The notes under the pieces are model-generated. The model did not search any database. It worked only from the letters and a program-made list of their open reading frames with translations, and was not told the origin of the DNA. A program made the position numbers and the translations under genes. From NCBI RefSeq assembly GCF_001544755.2, contig NZ_FCOF02000015.1, positions 1 to 64,000 of the forward strand: DNA of 64,000 bases, given 5' to 3'. How positions within the stretch are numbered: the first letter of the stretch is position 1; each line of letters starts with the position of its first letter. This stretch comes from Caballeronia catudaia (lineage in GTDB: Bacteria; Pseudomonadota; Gammaproteobacteria; Burkholderiales; Burkholderiaceae). Shown one piece after another: positions 30,662 through 40,484 of this stretch.

Positions 30662-31087
30662 TTAACGCGAGTAGACGTTCACTTGCGGGAAGAAGAACGC
30701 GACTTCCTGCGCTGCCGTTTCCGCTGCGTCCGAGCCGTGCACGGCGTTGGCGTCGATGCTGTCAGCGAAGTCGGCGCGGATCGTGCCCTTGTCAGCCTTC
30801 TTCGGATCGGTCGCGCCCATCAGGTCGCGGTTCTTGACGATGGCGTTCTCGCCTTCGAGGACTTGAATCATCACCGGGCCGGAAACCATGAATTCCACGA
30901 GGTCCTTGAAGAACGGACGCGCAGCGTGCACGGCGTAGAACTTTTCCGCGTCGGCGCGCGACAGGTGCACCATGCGCGAAGCGATGATCTTCAGGCCTGC
31001 GTTCTCGAAACGGCTGTAGATCTGGCCGATAACGTTTTTTGCCACTGCGTCCGGCTTGATAATCGACAGGGTGCGCTCGATCGCCAT
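30662..31087 (-). CDS. ndk: Nucleoside diphosphate kinase
   Basis: The 141-residue enzyme that balances NTP/dNTP pools by phosphotransfer through His117 in the signature NAVHGSDA. The N-terminal [12 protein letters not shown] and [18 protein letters not shown] segments match the family, as does the length. GGAG lies ~8 bp before the ATG. It is the promoter-proximal gene of the long minus-strand cluster and divergent from the Bax-inhibitor-1 gene. Confidence 0.98.
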   Translation of the reverse strand: MAIERTLSIIKPDAVAKNVIGQIYSRFENAGLKIIASRMVHLSRADAEKFYAVHAARPFFKDLVEFMVSGPVMIQVLEGENAIVKNRDLMGATDPKKADKGTIRADFADSIDANAVHGSDAAETAAQEVAFFFPQVNVYSR

Positions 31088-31428
31088 GAAAAACTCCAGA
31101 AAATGAATGGTTTACGGATTAAAACGAATCGACAATTGTAGCACGAAGCAAGGTATGATTGCGATTGAAACCTTACGGCGCAGTAAGAATCAAACCCAGC
31201 GAGAGCTTAACCGTCGGCACAGTTGAATCAGCCTTTCGAACTATTGAATTCGGGACGCGCCGGGGCCATATTGGAGCAGAGCGCCGCATTGCAACGGGGA
31301 AGGTGCGCCGTACAGCGGAAGCAGCGGAAAACAGTCCTAATACTGGTTTAAGTCCGAGAACTTATCATTCGTGTATGACGGATGTAGCGGGAAGACCGAA
31401 CGACAGACAATTGGAGCAAGGAGAAACC
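31088..31428. other. 341-bp divergent intergenic region between ndk and the BI-1 gene
   Basis: This region must hold promoters for both genes. It is noticeably richer in A/T than its surroundings. The frame upstream of the BI-1 ATG stays open to 31159, but its translation (basic, no hydrophobic segment) does not extend the family N-terminus. A minus-strand TACAAT (31140-31135) is a possible ndk -10, without a good -35. Confidence 0.5.
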
Positions 31429-32127
31429 ATGAACGAATCACCTTATAGCTTTGGCCGCAATGGCAGCGTCACTTCGCTGGAGACACGCAACCGCGTGCTG
31501 CGCAACACCTACTGGCTGCTCGCGCTCTCGATGGTGCCGACGGTGCTCGGCGCATGGGTCGGTGTCGCGACGGGCTTCTCGCTGTTCGCCGCCACCAGCC
31601 CGGCGATGAGCTTCATCGCGTTCCTCGCGATCGCATTCGGCTTCATGTTCGCGATCGAAAAAACCAAGGACAGCGGCATCGGCGTGGTCGTGCTGCTCGG
31701 CTTCACGTTCTTCATGGGCCTGATGCTTTCGCGCCTGTTGAGCTTCATCCTCGGGTTCTCGAACGGGCCGCAGCTCATCATGATGGCGTTCGGCGGCACG
31801 GGCGTGATCTTCGCCGCGATGGCGACCATCGCCACCGTCAGCAAGCGCGATTTTTCGGGGTTGGGCAAGTTCCTGTTCATGGGCGTGATCGTCATTCTGC
31901 TGGCTGCGTTCGCGAACATCTTCCTGCAGTTGCCGGCGCTGATGATGACGATCTCCGTGCTCGCCATCGTGATCTTCTCCGCGTACATGCTCTTCGACGT
32001 GCAGCGCGTCGTGAACGGCGGCGAGACGAATTACATCAGCGCGACGCTCGCCATTTATCTCGACCTGTACAACGTTTTCACGAACCTGCTGGCGCTGCTC
32101 GGCATTTTCGGCGGCAATCGCAACTGA
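31429..32127 (+). CDS. Bax inhibitor-1 / YccA family membrane protein
   Basis: A 232-residue protein of the BI-1 (UPF0005) family with about seven hydrophobic helices after a short polar N-terminus. Family-typical features are the AFGGTGVIFAAMA helix and the C-terminal SAYMLFDVQRVVNGGETNYI region, followed by DLYNVFTNLLALLGIF. Bacterial relatives are YccA, an FtsH-interacting protein, and YbhL; the substrate or signal is not known. The start is fixed by AAGGAG just before ATG 31429. It is monocistronic with a terminator. Confidence 0.92.
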   Translation: MNESPYSFGRNGSVTSLETRNRVLRNTYWLLALSMVPTVLGAWVGVATGFSLFAATSPAMSFIAFLAIAFGFMFAIEKTKDSGIGVVVLLGFTFFMGLMLSRLLSFILGFSNGPQLIMMAFGGTGVIFAAMATIATVSKRDFSGLGKFLFMGVIVILLAAFANIFLQLPALMMTISVLAIVIFSAYMLFDVQRVVNGGETNYISATLAIYLDLYNVFTNLLALLGIFGGNRN

Positions 32128-32150
32128 TTTGCTTCACTGCGACGGAAACG

Positions 32151-32178
32151 AAAAACCGGCCTTCGGGCCGGTTTTTTT
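32151..32178. terminator. Bidirectional terminator between the BI-1 gene and rlmD
   Basis: The stem AAAAACCGGCC (32151-32161) pairs with GGCCGGTTTTT (32166-32176) around a TTCG tetraloop, with T tracts on both sides for the convergent genes. Confidence 0.93.
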
Positions 32179-32202
32179 GTGCCTGCAATATGCCGCGCGA
32201 GA

Positions 32203-33618
32203 TCAGTCGCGCTCGAACAACGCGATCGATTCGACGTGGGACGTGTGCGGAAACATGTTCACCACGCCCGCGCCCTTCATCCGGTAGCCGGCTTCATGGA
32301 CGAGCAGGCCAGCGTCGCGCGCAAGCGTCGCCGGATTGCACGACACGTAGACGATGCGCTCGGGCAACGGCCCTTCGCCGCTCTGCGCGATCTCCGCGAG
32401 CGCCTTCGACACGGCGAGCGCGCCTTCGCGCGGCGGATCGATCAGGAACTTGTCGAAGGCGCCGAGTGCGCGCAGATCGTCGGCGGTGATTTCGAACAGA
32501 TTGCGGCACGCAAACGACGTATGCCCGTCGACGCCGTTGGCCTTCGCATTCTCCAGCGCGCGGGCAGTCAGCGCCTCGCTGCCCTCGATGCCGACGACTT
32601 CGCGCGACACCCGCGCGAGCGGCAGCGTGAAGTTGCCAATGCCGCAGAAAAGATCGAGCACGCGGTCCGATCTTTCGGGCGCGAGCAGACTCAACGCCCG
32701 GCTCACCAGCACGCGATTGATCTGATGATTCACCTGCGTGAAATCGGTCGGCTTGAACGGCATGCGGATGTCGAATTCCGGAAGCGTATAAGCCAGCTCG
32801 CGGTCGAGCGGATAAAACGGATAAACCGTGTCCGGGCCTTTCGGCTGAAGCCAGAACTGGACGTCATGCTCATCAGCGAATGCGCGGATCAGGGCTTCGT
32901 CGGCTTCCGTCAACGGTTCGAGGATGCGCAGCACGAGCGCGGTCACGTCGGAGCCGACCGCCAGCTCGATCTGCGGCATCCGATCACGGATTGACAAGCC
33001 AGCCACCAGATGACGCAGCGGCACGAGCATCGCCGACACGTGCGGCGGCAGCACTTCGCAGCTCGTCATGTCGGCGACATAACTGCTCTTGCGCTCATGA
33101 AAGCCGACCAGCACGCCGCCCTTTTTCTCGACATGCCGCACCGTCAGCCGCGCGCGATACCGATAGCCCCACGACGGTCCGTGAATCGGCCGGAACATGG
33201 TCTCCGCCCGCAGTTTCGACAGATGTTGCAGACTGTCTTCGAGCACGCGCTGTTTCACCGCGATCTGCGCGCGCACATCGAGATGTTGCATCGAGCAGCC
33301 GCCGCAGATGCCGAAAAACTGACACTTCGGTTTTGCGCGAATGACGCTTTCACGCAGCACGCGGACCACTTGCGCCTGCTCGAAGCTCGGCTTCTTGCGA
33401 AAGCTCGAATAGCTGACACGTTCGCCCGGCAGCGCGCCTTCGACGAAAATGACCTTGCCCGGCTCGCCGTCCTCGTTGACCGTGCGGCCGACGCCGCGCG
33501 CTTCCATATCGAGCGACTCGATTTCGAGCTCGGGCGCGACGAAGTCGGGATCGGGCGTGACGGACTTCGCCGGCGCGGCACGACGGCGATGGGGAGTTTT
33601 TCGAGCGGCTTCAGACAC
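32203..33618 (-). CDS. rlmD: 23S rRNA (uracil(1939)-C5)-methyltransferase RlmD (RumA)
   Basis: A 471-residue SAM-dependent methyltransferase. An N-terminal TRAM domain ([20 protein letters not shown]) is followed by the [4Fe-4S] motif [10 protein letters not shown]. The C-terminal methyltransferase fold has [14 protein letters not shown], the FLIDPPREG segment and the catalytic-Cys motif [11 protein letters not shown]. The start is GTG at 33618, preceded by AGGAAG. It lies 63 bp downstream of the exonuclease gene on the same strand and probably shares the transcript that begins at surE or rpoS. Confidence 0.95.
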   Translation of the reverse strand: MSEAARKTPHRRRAAPAKSVTPDPDFVAPELEIESLDMEARGVGRTVNEDGEPGKVIFVEGALPGERVSYSSFRKKPSFEQAQVVRVLRESVIRAKPKCQFFGICGGCSMQHLDVRAQIAVKQRVLEDSLQHLSKLRAETMFRPIHGPSWGYRYRARLTVRHVEKKGGVLVGFHERKSSYVADMTSCEVLPPHVSAMLVPLRHLVAGLSIRDRMPQIELAVGSDVTALVLRILEPLTEADEALIRAFADEHDVQFWLQPKGPDTVYPFYPLDRELAYTLPEFDIRMPFKPTDFTQVNHQINRVLVSRALSLLAPERSDRVLDLFCGIGNFTLPLARVSREVVGIEGSEALTARALENAKANGVDGHTSFACRNLFEITADDLRALGAFDKFLIDPPREGALAVSKALAEIAQSGEGPLPERIVYVSCNPATLARDAGLLVHEAGYRMKGAGVVNMFPHTSHVESIALFERD

Positions 33619-33681
33619 CTGCGTACTTCCTGACTAACGATTGGCAAAGGCGAGATTGTAGACGAACGTCATCGCGCCGCT

Positions 33682-34458
33682 TCACTTCCCGAACGCCGCC
33701 AGATACTCGGCCCAGTGCGGCGACGTTTCCTGCGCGAGCGCATCCTTCACGAAATTGATTTCGTCGGTGTACTCGTCGGGCGTGAAGCCGCCGCGCATCA
33801 TCTGGAAGCGGCAGTACATTAAGTACGTGTTGACGACATCCGTCTCGCAATAGTTGCGGATCTCGTCGAGATGGCCGTCGCAATACGCTTCCCACACCTT
33901 GCCGCCGTCCATGCCGAGCTTGCCGGGAAAGCCACACAGCTTGGCGAGCGCATCGAGCGGCGCGTTGGCGCGCGCCTGATACATCGCGAGCACGTCCATC
34001 AGGTCGATGTGCCGCATGTGATAGCGGCTGATGTAGTTGTTGAACTTGAACTCGCGGTCGTCCTGCCCGAGGTCCCAGTAACGCGGCGCGGCAATGCCGT
34101 GCACCAGCGCCCGGTAATGCAGCACCGGCAGATCGAAGCCGCCGCCGTTCCACGACACGAGCTGCGGCGTGTATTTCTCGATCACGCGATAGAACGACTG
34201 AATCAGCGCCGCCTCGCCATCGCCAGGAGCGCCGAGGGAGCGCACGCGAAAGCCGTTGTTGTCGCGGAACACGCACGAAATCGCCGCAACGCGTTGCAGA
34301 TGATGCGGCAGAAAGTCGTTGCCGACGCGCTCGCGGCGCGCCTGGAACGCATGTTCGGCGACTTCGCGGTCGGAGAGATCGTCGGGTAAATCTTCGAGAC
34401 GGCGAATGCCGTCGACATCGGGGATCGTCTCGATGTCGAAAACGAGAATCGGTGTCAT
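33682..34458 (-). CDS. 3'-5' exonuclease of the DnaQ/PolB exonuclease-like superfamily
   Basis: A 258-residue DEDD-type exonuclease, the family annotated as similar to the PolB proofreading domain. Visible motifs are Exo I VFDIETIPD (acidic D and E near residues 7-9), Exo II VSWNGGGFDLPVLHYRA and Exo III region YCETDVVNTYLMYCRF, a DEDDy-like arrangement. The start is ATG 34458 (MTPILVFDIET). It is 43 bp downstream of rpoS. The natural substrate is unknown. Confidence 0.85.
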   Translation of the reverse strand: MTPILVFDIETIPDVDGIRRLEDLPDDLSDREVAEHAFQARRERVGNDFLPHHLQRVAAISCVFRDNNGFRVRSLGAPGDGEAALIQSFYRVIEKYTPQLVSWNGGGFDLPVLHYRALVHGIAAPRYWDLGQDDREFKFNNYISRYHMRHIDLMDVLAMYQARANAPLDALAKLCGFPGKLGMDGGKVWEAYCDGHLDEIRNYCETDVVNTYLMYCRFQMMRGGFTPDEYTDEINFVKDALAQETSPHWAEYLAAFGK

Positions 34459-34501
34459 TGAATCCTGGAACGCGACGCCCTCCCGGGGCGCCGTCAAAGC
34501 G

Positions 34502-35593
34502 TTAAAGCACGGCGTCCTTACGAACACCGTTGGAGGCGAAAAAGCGCTTGAGCCGCACCAGCGCCTCTTGCTGGATCTGGCGCACGCGCTCACGCGTGAG
34601 GCCCATTTCGTCGGCGAGTTCTTCGAGCGTCGCGGGCTCGATATGGTTCAGCCCGAAGCGCCGTTCGATCACATGCCGATGTTTATCGGACAACCGCGAC
34701 AGCCACAGGCGCGTGAGCGATTCTAGTTCGCGATGCTGCACTTCCGCGTCAGGCGACTGGCTCTGGTCGTCGGAAAGCAGATCTAGAAGGCTGCTGCCCG
34801 GGTCGAGGTCGAGCGGCGCGTCGAGCGAAGCCGTGTGCTCGTTGAGCGCGAGGATGTCTGTGACTTCCTCGGGCGTCTTGCCGGTGAGATACGCGATGTC
34901 GTCGATGCTCGCGTCGCGGCGCTCGGGCGCGACGCTGTCGGCCGCGTTGGCGGAACTTTTTTCCAGATGGCGCTTCGCGCGCAGCACCTGATTGAGCTCG
35001 CGGATCACGTGCACAGGCAGGCGCACCGTGCGCGCCTGATTCATGATCGCACGTTCGATGCTCTGGCGGATCCACCAGGTGGCATAGGTCGAAAAACGGA
35101 AACCGCGCGTCGGATCGAATTTTTCGATCGCGTGCATGAGGCCGAGATTGCCTTCCTCGATCAGATCGAGCAACGGCACGCCGCGATTGAGATAACCCTT
35201 CGCGATACTGACGACGAGCCGCAGATTGCGCTCGATCATGACCTGCCGCGCGTCGAATTCGCCCGCCTTTGCGAGCCGCGAGTAGCGCTGCTCTTCCTCA
35301 ACGGTCAGAAGCGGCTTCACGCTGATGCGGTTCAGGTAATGCTGGATGGTGTCGGCCGTGAGCTCGGCCTGCAGCAGCGAGCGAAAGTCGTCGGCGTCCG
35401 GCGCGGAATCGTTTGCGCTTTCACCCGCTTCGTCGCTGCCCTTTCCCCGGCTTTCGCCTTCTTCTTCGGAATCTACGTCGACGTCGACGTTCTCGTCGTC
35501 ATGCGTCGAAGCACCGTCTTCCACCGACACTTGCAAAGGTCGGCTGATGGTCTCAGTCTCGGCTTGCGGCAGGCGGCGCTTCGTTTTTGGCAT
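34502..35593 (-). CDS. rpoS: RNA polymerase sigma factor RpoS
   Basis: A 363-residue group 2 sigma-70 factor for stationary-phase and general stress transcription. Region 1.2/2 contains DLIEEGNLGLMHAIEKFD and RGFRFSTYATWWIRQSIERA; region 4 has the HTH TLEELADEMGLTRERVRQIQ. The N-terminal ~70 residues are strongly acidic and low-complexity, longer than in enterobacterial RpoS (330 residues). The gene starts 12 bp after nlpD; in relatives the main rpoS promoter lies inside nlpD. Position after surE-pcm-nlpD supports rpoS over rpoH or rpoD. Confidence 0.97.
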   Translation of the reverse strand: MPKTKRRLPQAETETISRPLQVSVEDGASTHDDENVDVDVDSEEEGESRGKGSDEAGESANDSAPDADDFRSLLQAELTADTIQHYLNRISVKPLLTVEEEQRYSRLAKAGEFDARQVMIERNLRLVVSIAKGYLNRGVPLLDLIEEGNLGLMHAIEKFDPTRGFRFSTYATWWIRQSIERAIMNQARTVRLPVHVIRELNQVLRAKRHLEKSSANAADSVAPERRDASIDDIAYLTGKTPEEVTDILALNEHTASLDAPLDLDPGSSLLDLLSDDQSQSPDAEVQHRELESLTRLWLSRLSDKHRHVIERRFGLNHIEPATLEELADEMGLTRERVRQIQQEALVRLKRFFASNGVRKDAVL

Positions 35594-35605
35594 GATGGTT
35601 TCGCT

Positions 35606-36535
35606 TTATTGCGGCGGCAAATACTTCAGTGGGTCAACAGGTTTTCCCTGCCGGCGAACTTCGAAATGCAACATCACGCGGTCCGAATCGCTGTTCCCCA
35701 TCTCAGCGATCTTCTGCCCTTTAGTTACCGCGTCTCCCTCTTTTACCATCAAAGCACGGTTATGTGCGTACGCCGTCAGAAAAGTTGCGTCGTGCTTGAT
35801 GATAATGAGATTGCCGTAGCCGCGCAGCCCATTTCCGGAGTAAACCACTCGGCCATCCGCCGACGCGTTGACCGCATCTCCCACCGCACCGCCAATATTC
35901 AAACCCTTGTTGCTCGCCTCGTTGAACGTGCCGAGAATCGGTCCGCGCGCCGGCCAGATGAACGCCGGCTGGCCCGCTGGCGCCGCGCTCGCGTCAGCGC
36001 CCGCAACACCCGGCGCGCCCGGCGCCGACGCCATGCCGGCCGCCGCACCCGCGGTGGCTCCCGGCGCGGCACCCATGCCCGAATTCGGACCGTAGTACGG
36101 TGGCTGCGCACCATTGAGCGGCTGTGCCTGCACGCCGCCGCCCACGATCGGCGCGGTCGCCACGCCGGGCGTCGCCGCCGCGACGTTCGCGCCCGGAGGC
36201 GCCACGCGCATGAGTTGGCCGACTTCGATCTGATTCGGGTTGGTCAGGTTGTTCCACGTTGCGATGTCGTGATAATTCTGACCGTTTTCCAGTGCGATCC
36301 GATATAGGGTGTCGCCCGGTTTCACGCGGTAATAACCGGGGGGCGGCGGGCCGTTGTCCGGCGCCTGCGCAGCGGTAGTGCCGATGGGCGCGCCCGTTCT
36401 ATCGACGACAGGCGCCATGTCCATGCGCGTCGAACACGCAGCCAGCGCGGACAACGCCAGCACGCACACGCCGCGCTGCATCGCGCTCAGGCGTCGGTCC
36501 GCACTTTCTTCTCGCAAAGCACGAAGGATACTCAT
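35606..36535 (-). CDS. nlpD: NlpD-type LysM / degenerate LytM (M23) lipoprotein
   Basis: About 309 residues. A signal peptide ends in lipobox ALAAC (Cys34 from ATG 36535; Cys16 if the internal ATG at 36481 is used). A LysM domain (YYRVKPGDTLYRIALENGQN) binds peptidoglycan, an Ala/Gly/Pro linker follows, and the C-terminus is an M23 fold. The M23 metal ligands appear lost: the HxGxD site reads NKGLNIGG. This matches the NlpD class that activates amidase AmiC rather than cutting peptidoglycan. A TTG at 36544 would overlap the pcm stop, but the ATG is preferred. Confidence 0.9.
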   Translation of the reverse strand: MSILRALREESADRRLSAMQRGVCVLALSALAACSTRMDMAPVVDRTGAPIGTTAAQAPDNGPPPPGYYRVKPGDTLYRIALENGQNYHDIATWNNLTNPNQIEVGQLMRVAPPGANVAAATPGVATAPIVGGGVQAQPLNGAQPPYYGPNSGMGAAPGATAGAAAGMASAPGAPGVAGADASAAPAGQPAFIWPARGPILGTFNEASNKGLNIGGAVGDAVNASADGRVVYSGNGLRGYGNLIIIKHDATFLTAYAHNRALMVKEGDAVTKGQKIAEMGNSDSDRVMLHFEVRRQGKPVDPLKYLPPQ

Positions 36536-36540
36536 CGGTG

Positions 36541-37623
36541 TCAAATCACTCCGGATTTTAAGGGTACAAAGAAAACGCGATCGAGCTGCTCTTCACGCCA
36601 TTGCGCCGCGGCGACTCGCGTGACGAGCGTCAGCACTTGCGACTGCGCGGCCTGCGATCCGACAGGCGCGACGAGCTTGCCGCCCACCGCCAGCTGATCC
36701 AGCAGGGCCTGCGGCACGTCGAGGCCCGCGCAAGCGATCACGATCGCGTCGAACGGCGCGGCCGCGGGCAAGCCGAGGCGCCCGTCGCCGTAATGCAGCC
36801 TGATGTTCGGCACGCGCAGCGGCCGAAGGTTGAGCTTCGCGCGCTCCGATAGCGGGCGCACACGCTCGATCGAATAAACCTCAGTGGCGACTTGCGACAG
36901 CACCGCCGCCTGATAGCCACAGCCGGTGCCGATTTCCAGCACCTTGCTCAACGTGCGCCCCGCCGCGACCAGCTCGATCATGCGCGCCACGACGGACGGC
37001 TTCGAGATGGTCTGGTGATGACCGATCGGCAGCGCGGCATCTTCGTAAGCCTGCGCGGCGAGCCCGGGATCGACGAACATGTGGCGTGGCACCACGGACA
37101 TCGCGTTGAGCACGCGCGGATCGGTCACGCCGTTCGAACGAAGCCGTTCGACCATGCGTTCGCGCACCCGTTCCGACGTGAGCGTCTGCATACTTGCAAG
37201 CGCGACATTGGGCGCGCCTTTGCGCGTGCCGGCCGCGGACGCGTTCAGGGCGCGCTCGGCCGAGCGCGGTGCGGCGCGCAATGCGCTCGTGCGCGGTGCA
37301 TGATGCGTTTGCGCCGCGCTCTTGTTCGCGCCCGGAACCGCTTTCGTGGCGTTCGCCGCGCCCGGCGCCGGCTTTGCGCCGGAACGCGGGGGAAAAACAG
37401 AGGTAGCCGGCTTCGCGGAGGCCGCTGCCGTCGCGGGATTTTTCATCGTCGCGTTCGCCGCACGCGATGGGCCCGGTTTCGCCGGTTGCGCCGGCGCTGG
37501 CTTGAGCGCTGAAGCGGCGACTTGCTTGCCGCGGGCATCTTGCCCACGCGCCGCCGGCGAGCGCCGCTCGCGAACCAGATCCGCGAGCGCCAGCGGAAAG
37601 CGCTTGGCGCGCTCGTCGGTCAT
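36541..37623 (-). CDS. pcm: Protein-L-isoaspartate O-methyltransferase with long N-terminal extension
   Basis: A 360-residue protein, whereas Pcm is normally ~210-225. The catalytic part starts near residue 145 ([21 protein letters not shown]) and includes SAM motif [14 protein letters not shown] (228-240) and the [18 protein letters not shown] active-site region. The first ~140 residues are Ala/Pro/Lys-rich and probably disordered, and may be a linker or localisation segment. The ATG at 37623 overlaps the surE stop in ATGA, so the extension is in the translated frame. Pcm repairs isoaspartyl damage in stationary phase, consistent with its neighbours. Confidence 0.92.
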   Translation of the reverse strand: MTDERAKRFPLALADLVRERRSPAARGQDARGKQVAASALKPAPAQPAKPGPSRAANATMKNPATAAASAKPATSVFPPRSGAKPAPGAANATKAVPGANKSAAQTHHAPRTSALRAAPRSAERALNASAAGTRKGAPNVALASMQTLTSERVRERMVERLRSNGVTDPRVLNAMSVVPRHMFVDPGLAAQAYEDAALPIGHHQTISKPSVVARMIELVAAGRTLSKVLEIGTGCGYQAAVLSQVATEVYSIERVRPLSERAKLNLRPLRVPNIRLHYGDGRLGLPAAAPFDAIVIACAGLDVPQALLDQLAVGGKLVAPVGSQAAQSQVLTLVTRVAAAQWREEQLDRVFFVPLKSGVI

Positions 37624-38378
37624 GTGCTGCGGCTCCCGGCGCGCGCCCATTCGCGCGTCTCGGCCATCAGCTTCGTGTGAGTCAGATCGAGTTGCAGCGG
37701 CGTAATCGACACGAAGCCGTTCGCGACCGCGTGGAAATCGGTGCCTTCGCTCGCGTCGAGCGCGTCGCCGGACGGTCCGATCCAGTAGATCGGATTGCCG
37801 CGCGGATCGCTCTGGCGGATGACCGGCTGCGACGGATGGCGCTTGCCGAGGCGCGTCACCTTCCATTCGCGCAACTGATCGTAAGGCAGGCTCGGGATGT
37901 TCACGTTCAGCAACGGATGGCCCGGCATCGGATGGTCGAGGAAATGCGCGACGATCTCCGCAGCGACGCGCGCGGCGTCTTCGAGATGAAGCCAGTCCCG
38001 GCCGACGAGCGAGAACGCGATCGCCGGTATGCCGAACATGAAGCCTTCGGTGGCAGCCGCGACGGTGCCCGAATACAGCGTGTCCTCGCCGACGTTCTGC
38101 CCGTTGTTGATACCGGACACGACGAGATCCGGCTGCTGGTCGAGCATGCCGGTGAGCGCGATGTGCACGGAATCGGTCGGGGTACCGTTCACGAAATTGA
38201 AACCGTTCGGCGCCTGATGCACGCTCAAGGGCCGCGACAGCGTAAGCGAGTTGGACGAGCCGCTGCAGTTTTGCTCGGGCGCCATCACCGTTACTTCGCC
38301 GAGCGGCTGCAGGACGTCGTGCAGCACATTGATGCCGCGCGCCAGGTAACCGTCGTCGTTGCTGAGTAGGATTCGCAT
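37620..38378 (-). CDS. surE: 5'/3'-nucleotidase (survival protein) SurE
   Basis: A 252-residue metal-dependent nucleoside monophosphatase. The N-terminus [16 protein letters not shown] carries the metal-binding NDDG, with further family motifs [35 protein letters not shown] and AFSL. The start at 38378 is chosen on the family N-terminus; upstream in-frame sequence to 38480 is Arg-rich. It is the first gene of the coupled surE-pcm-nlpD-rpoS unit. Confidence 0.97.
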   Translation of the reverse strand: MRILLSNDDGYLARGINVLHDVLQPLGEVTVMAPEQNCSGSSNSLTLSRPLSVHQAPNGFNFVNGTPTDSVHIALTGMLDQQPDLVVSGINNGQNVGEDTLYSGTVAAATEGFMFGIPAIAFSLVGRDWLHLEDAARVAAEIVAHFLDHPMPGHPLLNVNIPSLPYDQLREWKVTRLGKRHPSQPVIRQSDPRGNPIYWIGPSGDALDASEGTDFHAVANGFVSITPLQLDLTHTKLMAETREWARAGSRST

Positions 38379-38491
38379 CCGACGATTGTAACCGAGGAAG
38401 CATGGCGCGACGACGACTCGAAGGCCCGGCCGCGCCCCTTCGCGCGCCCTGTCGCGTGCCCTACACTGACGTGATCTCAAAGGAGCAAAAC

Positions 38492-39466
38492 ATGCGCGCC
38501 GTCAGATGCAACGAACACGGACTGCCCGATACGCTTTCCATCGAAACGCTGCCCGACCTGCATCCGGAAGCAGGCGAAGTCGTCATCGACGTGAAAGCGG
38601 CGAGCGTGAATTTTCCCGACGTGCTCATCATCCAGAACAAGTATCAGTTCAAGCCGCCCCTGCCGTTTACGCCCGGCGCGGAGTTCGCGGGCATCGTGCG
38701 CGCAGTAGGCGCGGACGTCACGCGCCTCGCGCCCGGCATGCGCGTGGCCGCGTACACGGCGCAAGGCGCGTTCGCCGAACAGGCGCGCGCAAAGGAAGCG
38801 GACTGCATCGCGCTGCCCGATGACGTCGATCTCGCCGACGCCGCCGCGTTCACGCTCGCGTACGGCACGTCGTACCACGCGCTCGTCGATCGCGGCGCGT
38901 TGCAGGCAGGCGAGACGCTGCTCGTGCTCGGCGCGGCGGGCGGCGTCGGCGTCGCGGCGATCCAGATCGGCAAGCTCGTCGGCGCGCGCGTGATCGCGGC
39001 GGCATCGAGCGCGGAGAAGCTCGCTTTCTGTCGCGAGCATGGCGCCGATGACATCATCGACTACGCGAAGGAAGATCTGCGCGAGCGCGTCAAGACACTG
39101 ACGGACGGCAACGGGCCGGATGTCATCTTCGATCCGGTCGGCGGCGCGTATGCGGAGCCCGCGTTTCGCAGCATCGGCTGGCGCGGACGGTATCTGGTCG
39201 TCGGCTTCGCGAACGGCGAGATTCCGAAGCTGCCGCTCAATCTCGCGCTGTTGAAGGGCGCGAGCATCGTCGGCGTGTTCTGGGGCGGTCACATGCAGCG
39301 CGAACACGCGCTCGCCGATCACGAGTTCTCGACGATGGTCGACTGGATCAAGGCTGGCAAATTGCGGCCCGTCGTCACGAAGCGCTATTCGCTCGACGAA
39401 ACGCCGCAGGCGCTCGACGACATGATGAATCGCCGCGTGACCGGCAAGGTCGTGATCGAGCCATAA
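38492..39466 (+). CDS. NADPH:quinone oxidoreductase-like zinc-independent MDR enzyme
   Basis: A 324-residue medium-chain dehydrogenase/reductase without the zinc ligands. The N-terminal GroES-like domain includes [19 protein letters not shown] and [11 protein letters not shown]. The NADP-binding Rossmann motif is [20 protein letters not shown]. It resembles quinone oxidoreductases that use NADPH. The start is fixed by AAAGGAG shortly upstream of ATG 38492. It is divergent from surE and apparently monocistronic. Its physiological substrate cannot be named. Confidence 0.9.
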   Translation: MRAVRCNEHGLPDTLSIETLPDLHPEAGEVVIDVKAASVNFPDVLIIQNKYQFKPPLPFTPGAEFAGIVRAVGADVTRLAPGMRVAAYTAQGAFAEQARAKEADCIALPDDVDLADAAAFTLAYGTSYHALVDRGALQAGETLLVLGAAGGVGVAAIQIGKLVGARVIAAASSAEKLAFCREHGADDIIDYAKEDLRERVKTLTDGNGPDVIFDPVGGAYAEPAFRSIGWRGRYLVVGFANGEIPKLPLNLALLKGASIVGVFWGGHMQREHALADHEFSTMVDWIKAGKLRPVVTKRYSLDETPQALDDMMNRRVTGKVVIEP

Positions 39467-39509
39467 GGCGGATGGTTCGCAGCGCGCGTTTCGACGTGCG
39501 CGCGTCGAA

Positions 39510-40484
39510 CTAGAGGCGCCGCGATTGCGCGCCGGGCAGCATGCCGATGCGCTCCGCCTGCCGTGTTTTCGCGTCGGCGAAATCTGCCGCCACGTAATGG
39601 TGCTGCGAGCGAGCATGCTTGTCGTGCAGCATCTGAAACGCCGCCATGACGCGCCGCACCGTGAGCAGACGTTGCCACATGCGCTCCCGGAGGGCGCCGA
39701 ACGGCAGCACGGAAAGCGGCAGCACGACCGCGCCCGGTCCCCAGCCCGGACGCCAGGAACGCGCGAGGCCCCGGCGCATGAAAAGCGACAACGTCGGCAC
39801 GCCGATGCACGACGCGAGATGTCCGAGACCCGAATCGTTGCCGATGAACCAGGACGACTCGGCGATCCACGTCGCAACTTCGCCCAACCGCGGCAGCGCG
39901 TTGACCTCGCATCCTTCGCTGGAGATATCGCCCCATGCGCCGAACTCGGCAGGCGCGACGAGAAAGCTCGGCTGCCAGTGCCGATATGTGAGTCCCCGCG
40001 CGAGCGACAAAAACTTTGCGCGGCCCCACATCTTCTCGGGATGGCTGCCCGTGGGATGGATGACGACGCGATTCGCGAAGCGCCCCTTCACCACGCCGGC
40101 CGGCACGACGAGCCCATTCGCGCGCGTGACGTCGCGCAGGCCGAACACCTTCGTCGCCACCTCGACGATACGGTCCACCATGTGCTTCGAGCCGCGGTAT
40201 TCGGGCAGCGTCGCGAGACACAGCGTCTTGCCGGAACGGCTCAACGCCGATGCGTAGCCGGTCGGCAGCAGTTCGATCACCGTATCGAACGCGCCCTGCC
40301 AGGCGCCGGGCTGTGCCACTGTGACGTGAGGAAGCCAGTCCGCAAGCTGCTCCGCGACCCAACCGAACACGACGGGGCGATAACCATTGCGGAGGAGATT
40401 GTTGACGAGGACGAGCCCGATGAGGCTGTCACCGATCGGCGATGGCAACACCACCGCAATCGAACTGTCAGTTCGCAGATTCAT
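39510..40484 (-). CDS. Glycosyltransferase family 9-like (heptosyltransferase-type) protein
   Basis: A 324-residue GT-B-like protein. The N-terminal LPSPIGDSLIGLVLVNNLLR matches the GT9 opening (xGDxLhxxP/L), and the C-terminal nucleotide-sugar part has FIGNDSGLGHLASCIGVPTL, the GT9 NDSGxxHxAxxxGxP motif. Family members add ADP-heptose or other sugars to LPS core. There is no sugar-biosynthesis gene nearby, so acceptor and donor are unknown. It is flanked by a quinone reductase and an unrelated importer. Confidence 0.82.
   Translation of the reverse strand: MNLRTDSSIAVVLPSPIGDSLIGLVLVNNLLRNGYRPVVFGWVAEQLADWLPHVTVAQPGAWQGAFDTVIELLPTGYASALSRSGKTLCLATLPEYRGSKHMVDRIVEVATKVFGLRDVTRANGLVVPAGVVKGRFANRVVIHPTGSHPEKMWGRAKFLSLARGLTYRHWQPSFLVAPAEFGAWGDISSEGCEVNALPRLGEVATWIAESSWFIGNDSGLGHLASCIGVPTLSLFMRRGLARSWRPGWGPGAVVLPLSVLPFGALRERMWQRLLTVRRVMAAFQMLHDKHARSQHHYVAADFADAKTRQAERIGMLPGAQSRRL

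Noticed and set aside
35606..36535. Active M23 peptidoglycan endopeptidase
   Set aside because: The metal-ligand positions of the LytM motif are replaced (NKGLNIGG), so it fits the NlpD amidase-activator class.
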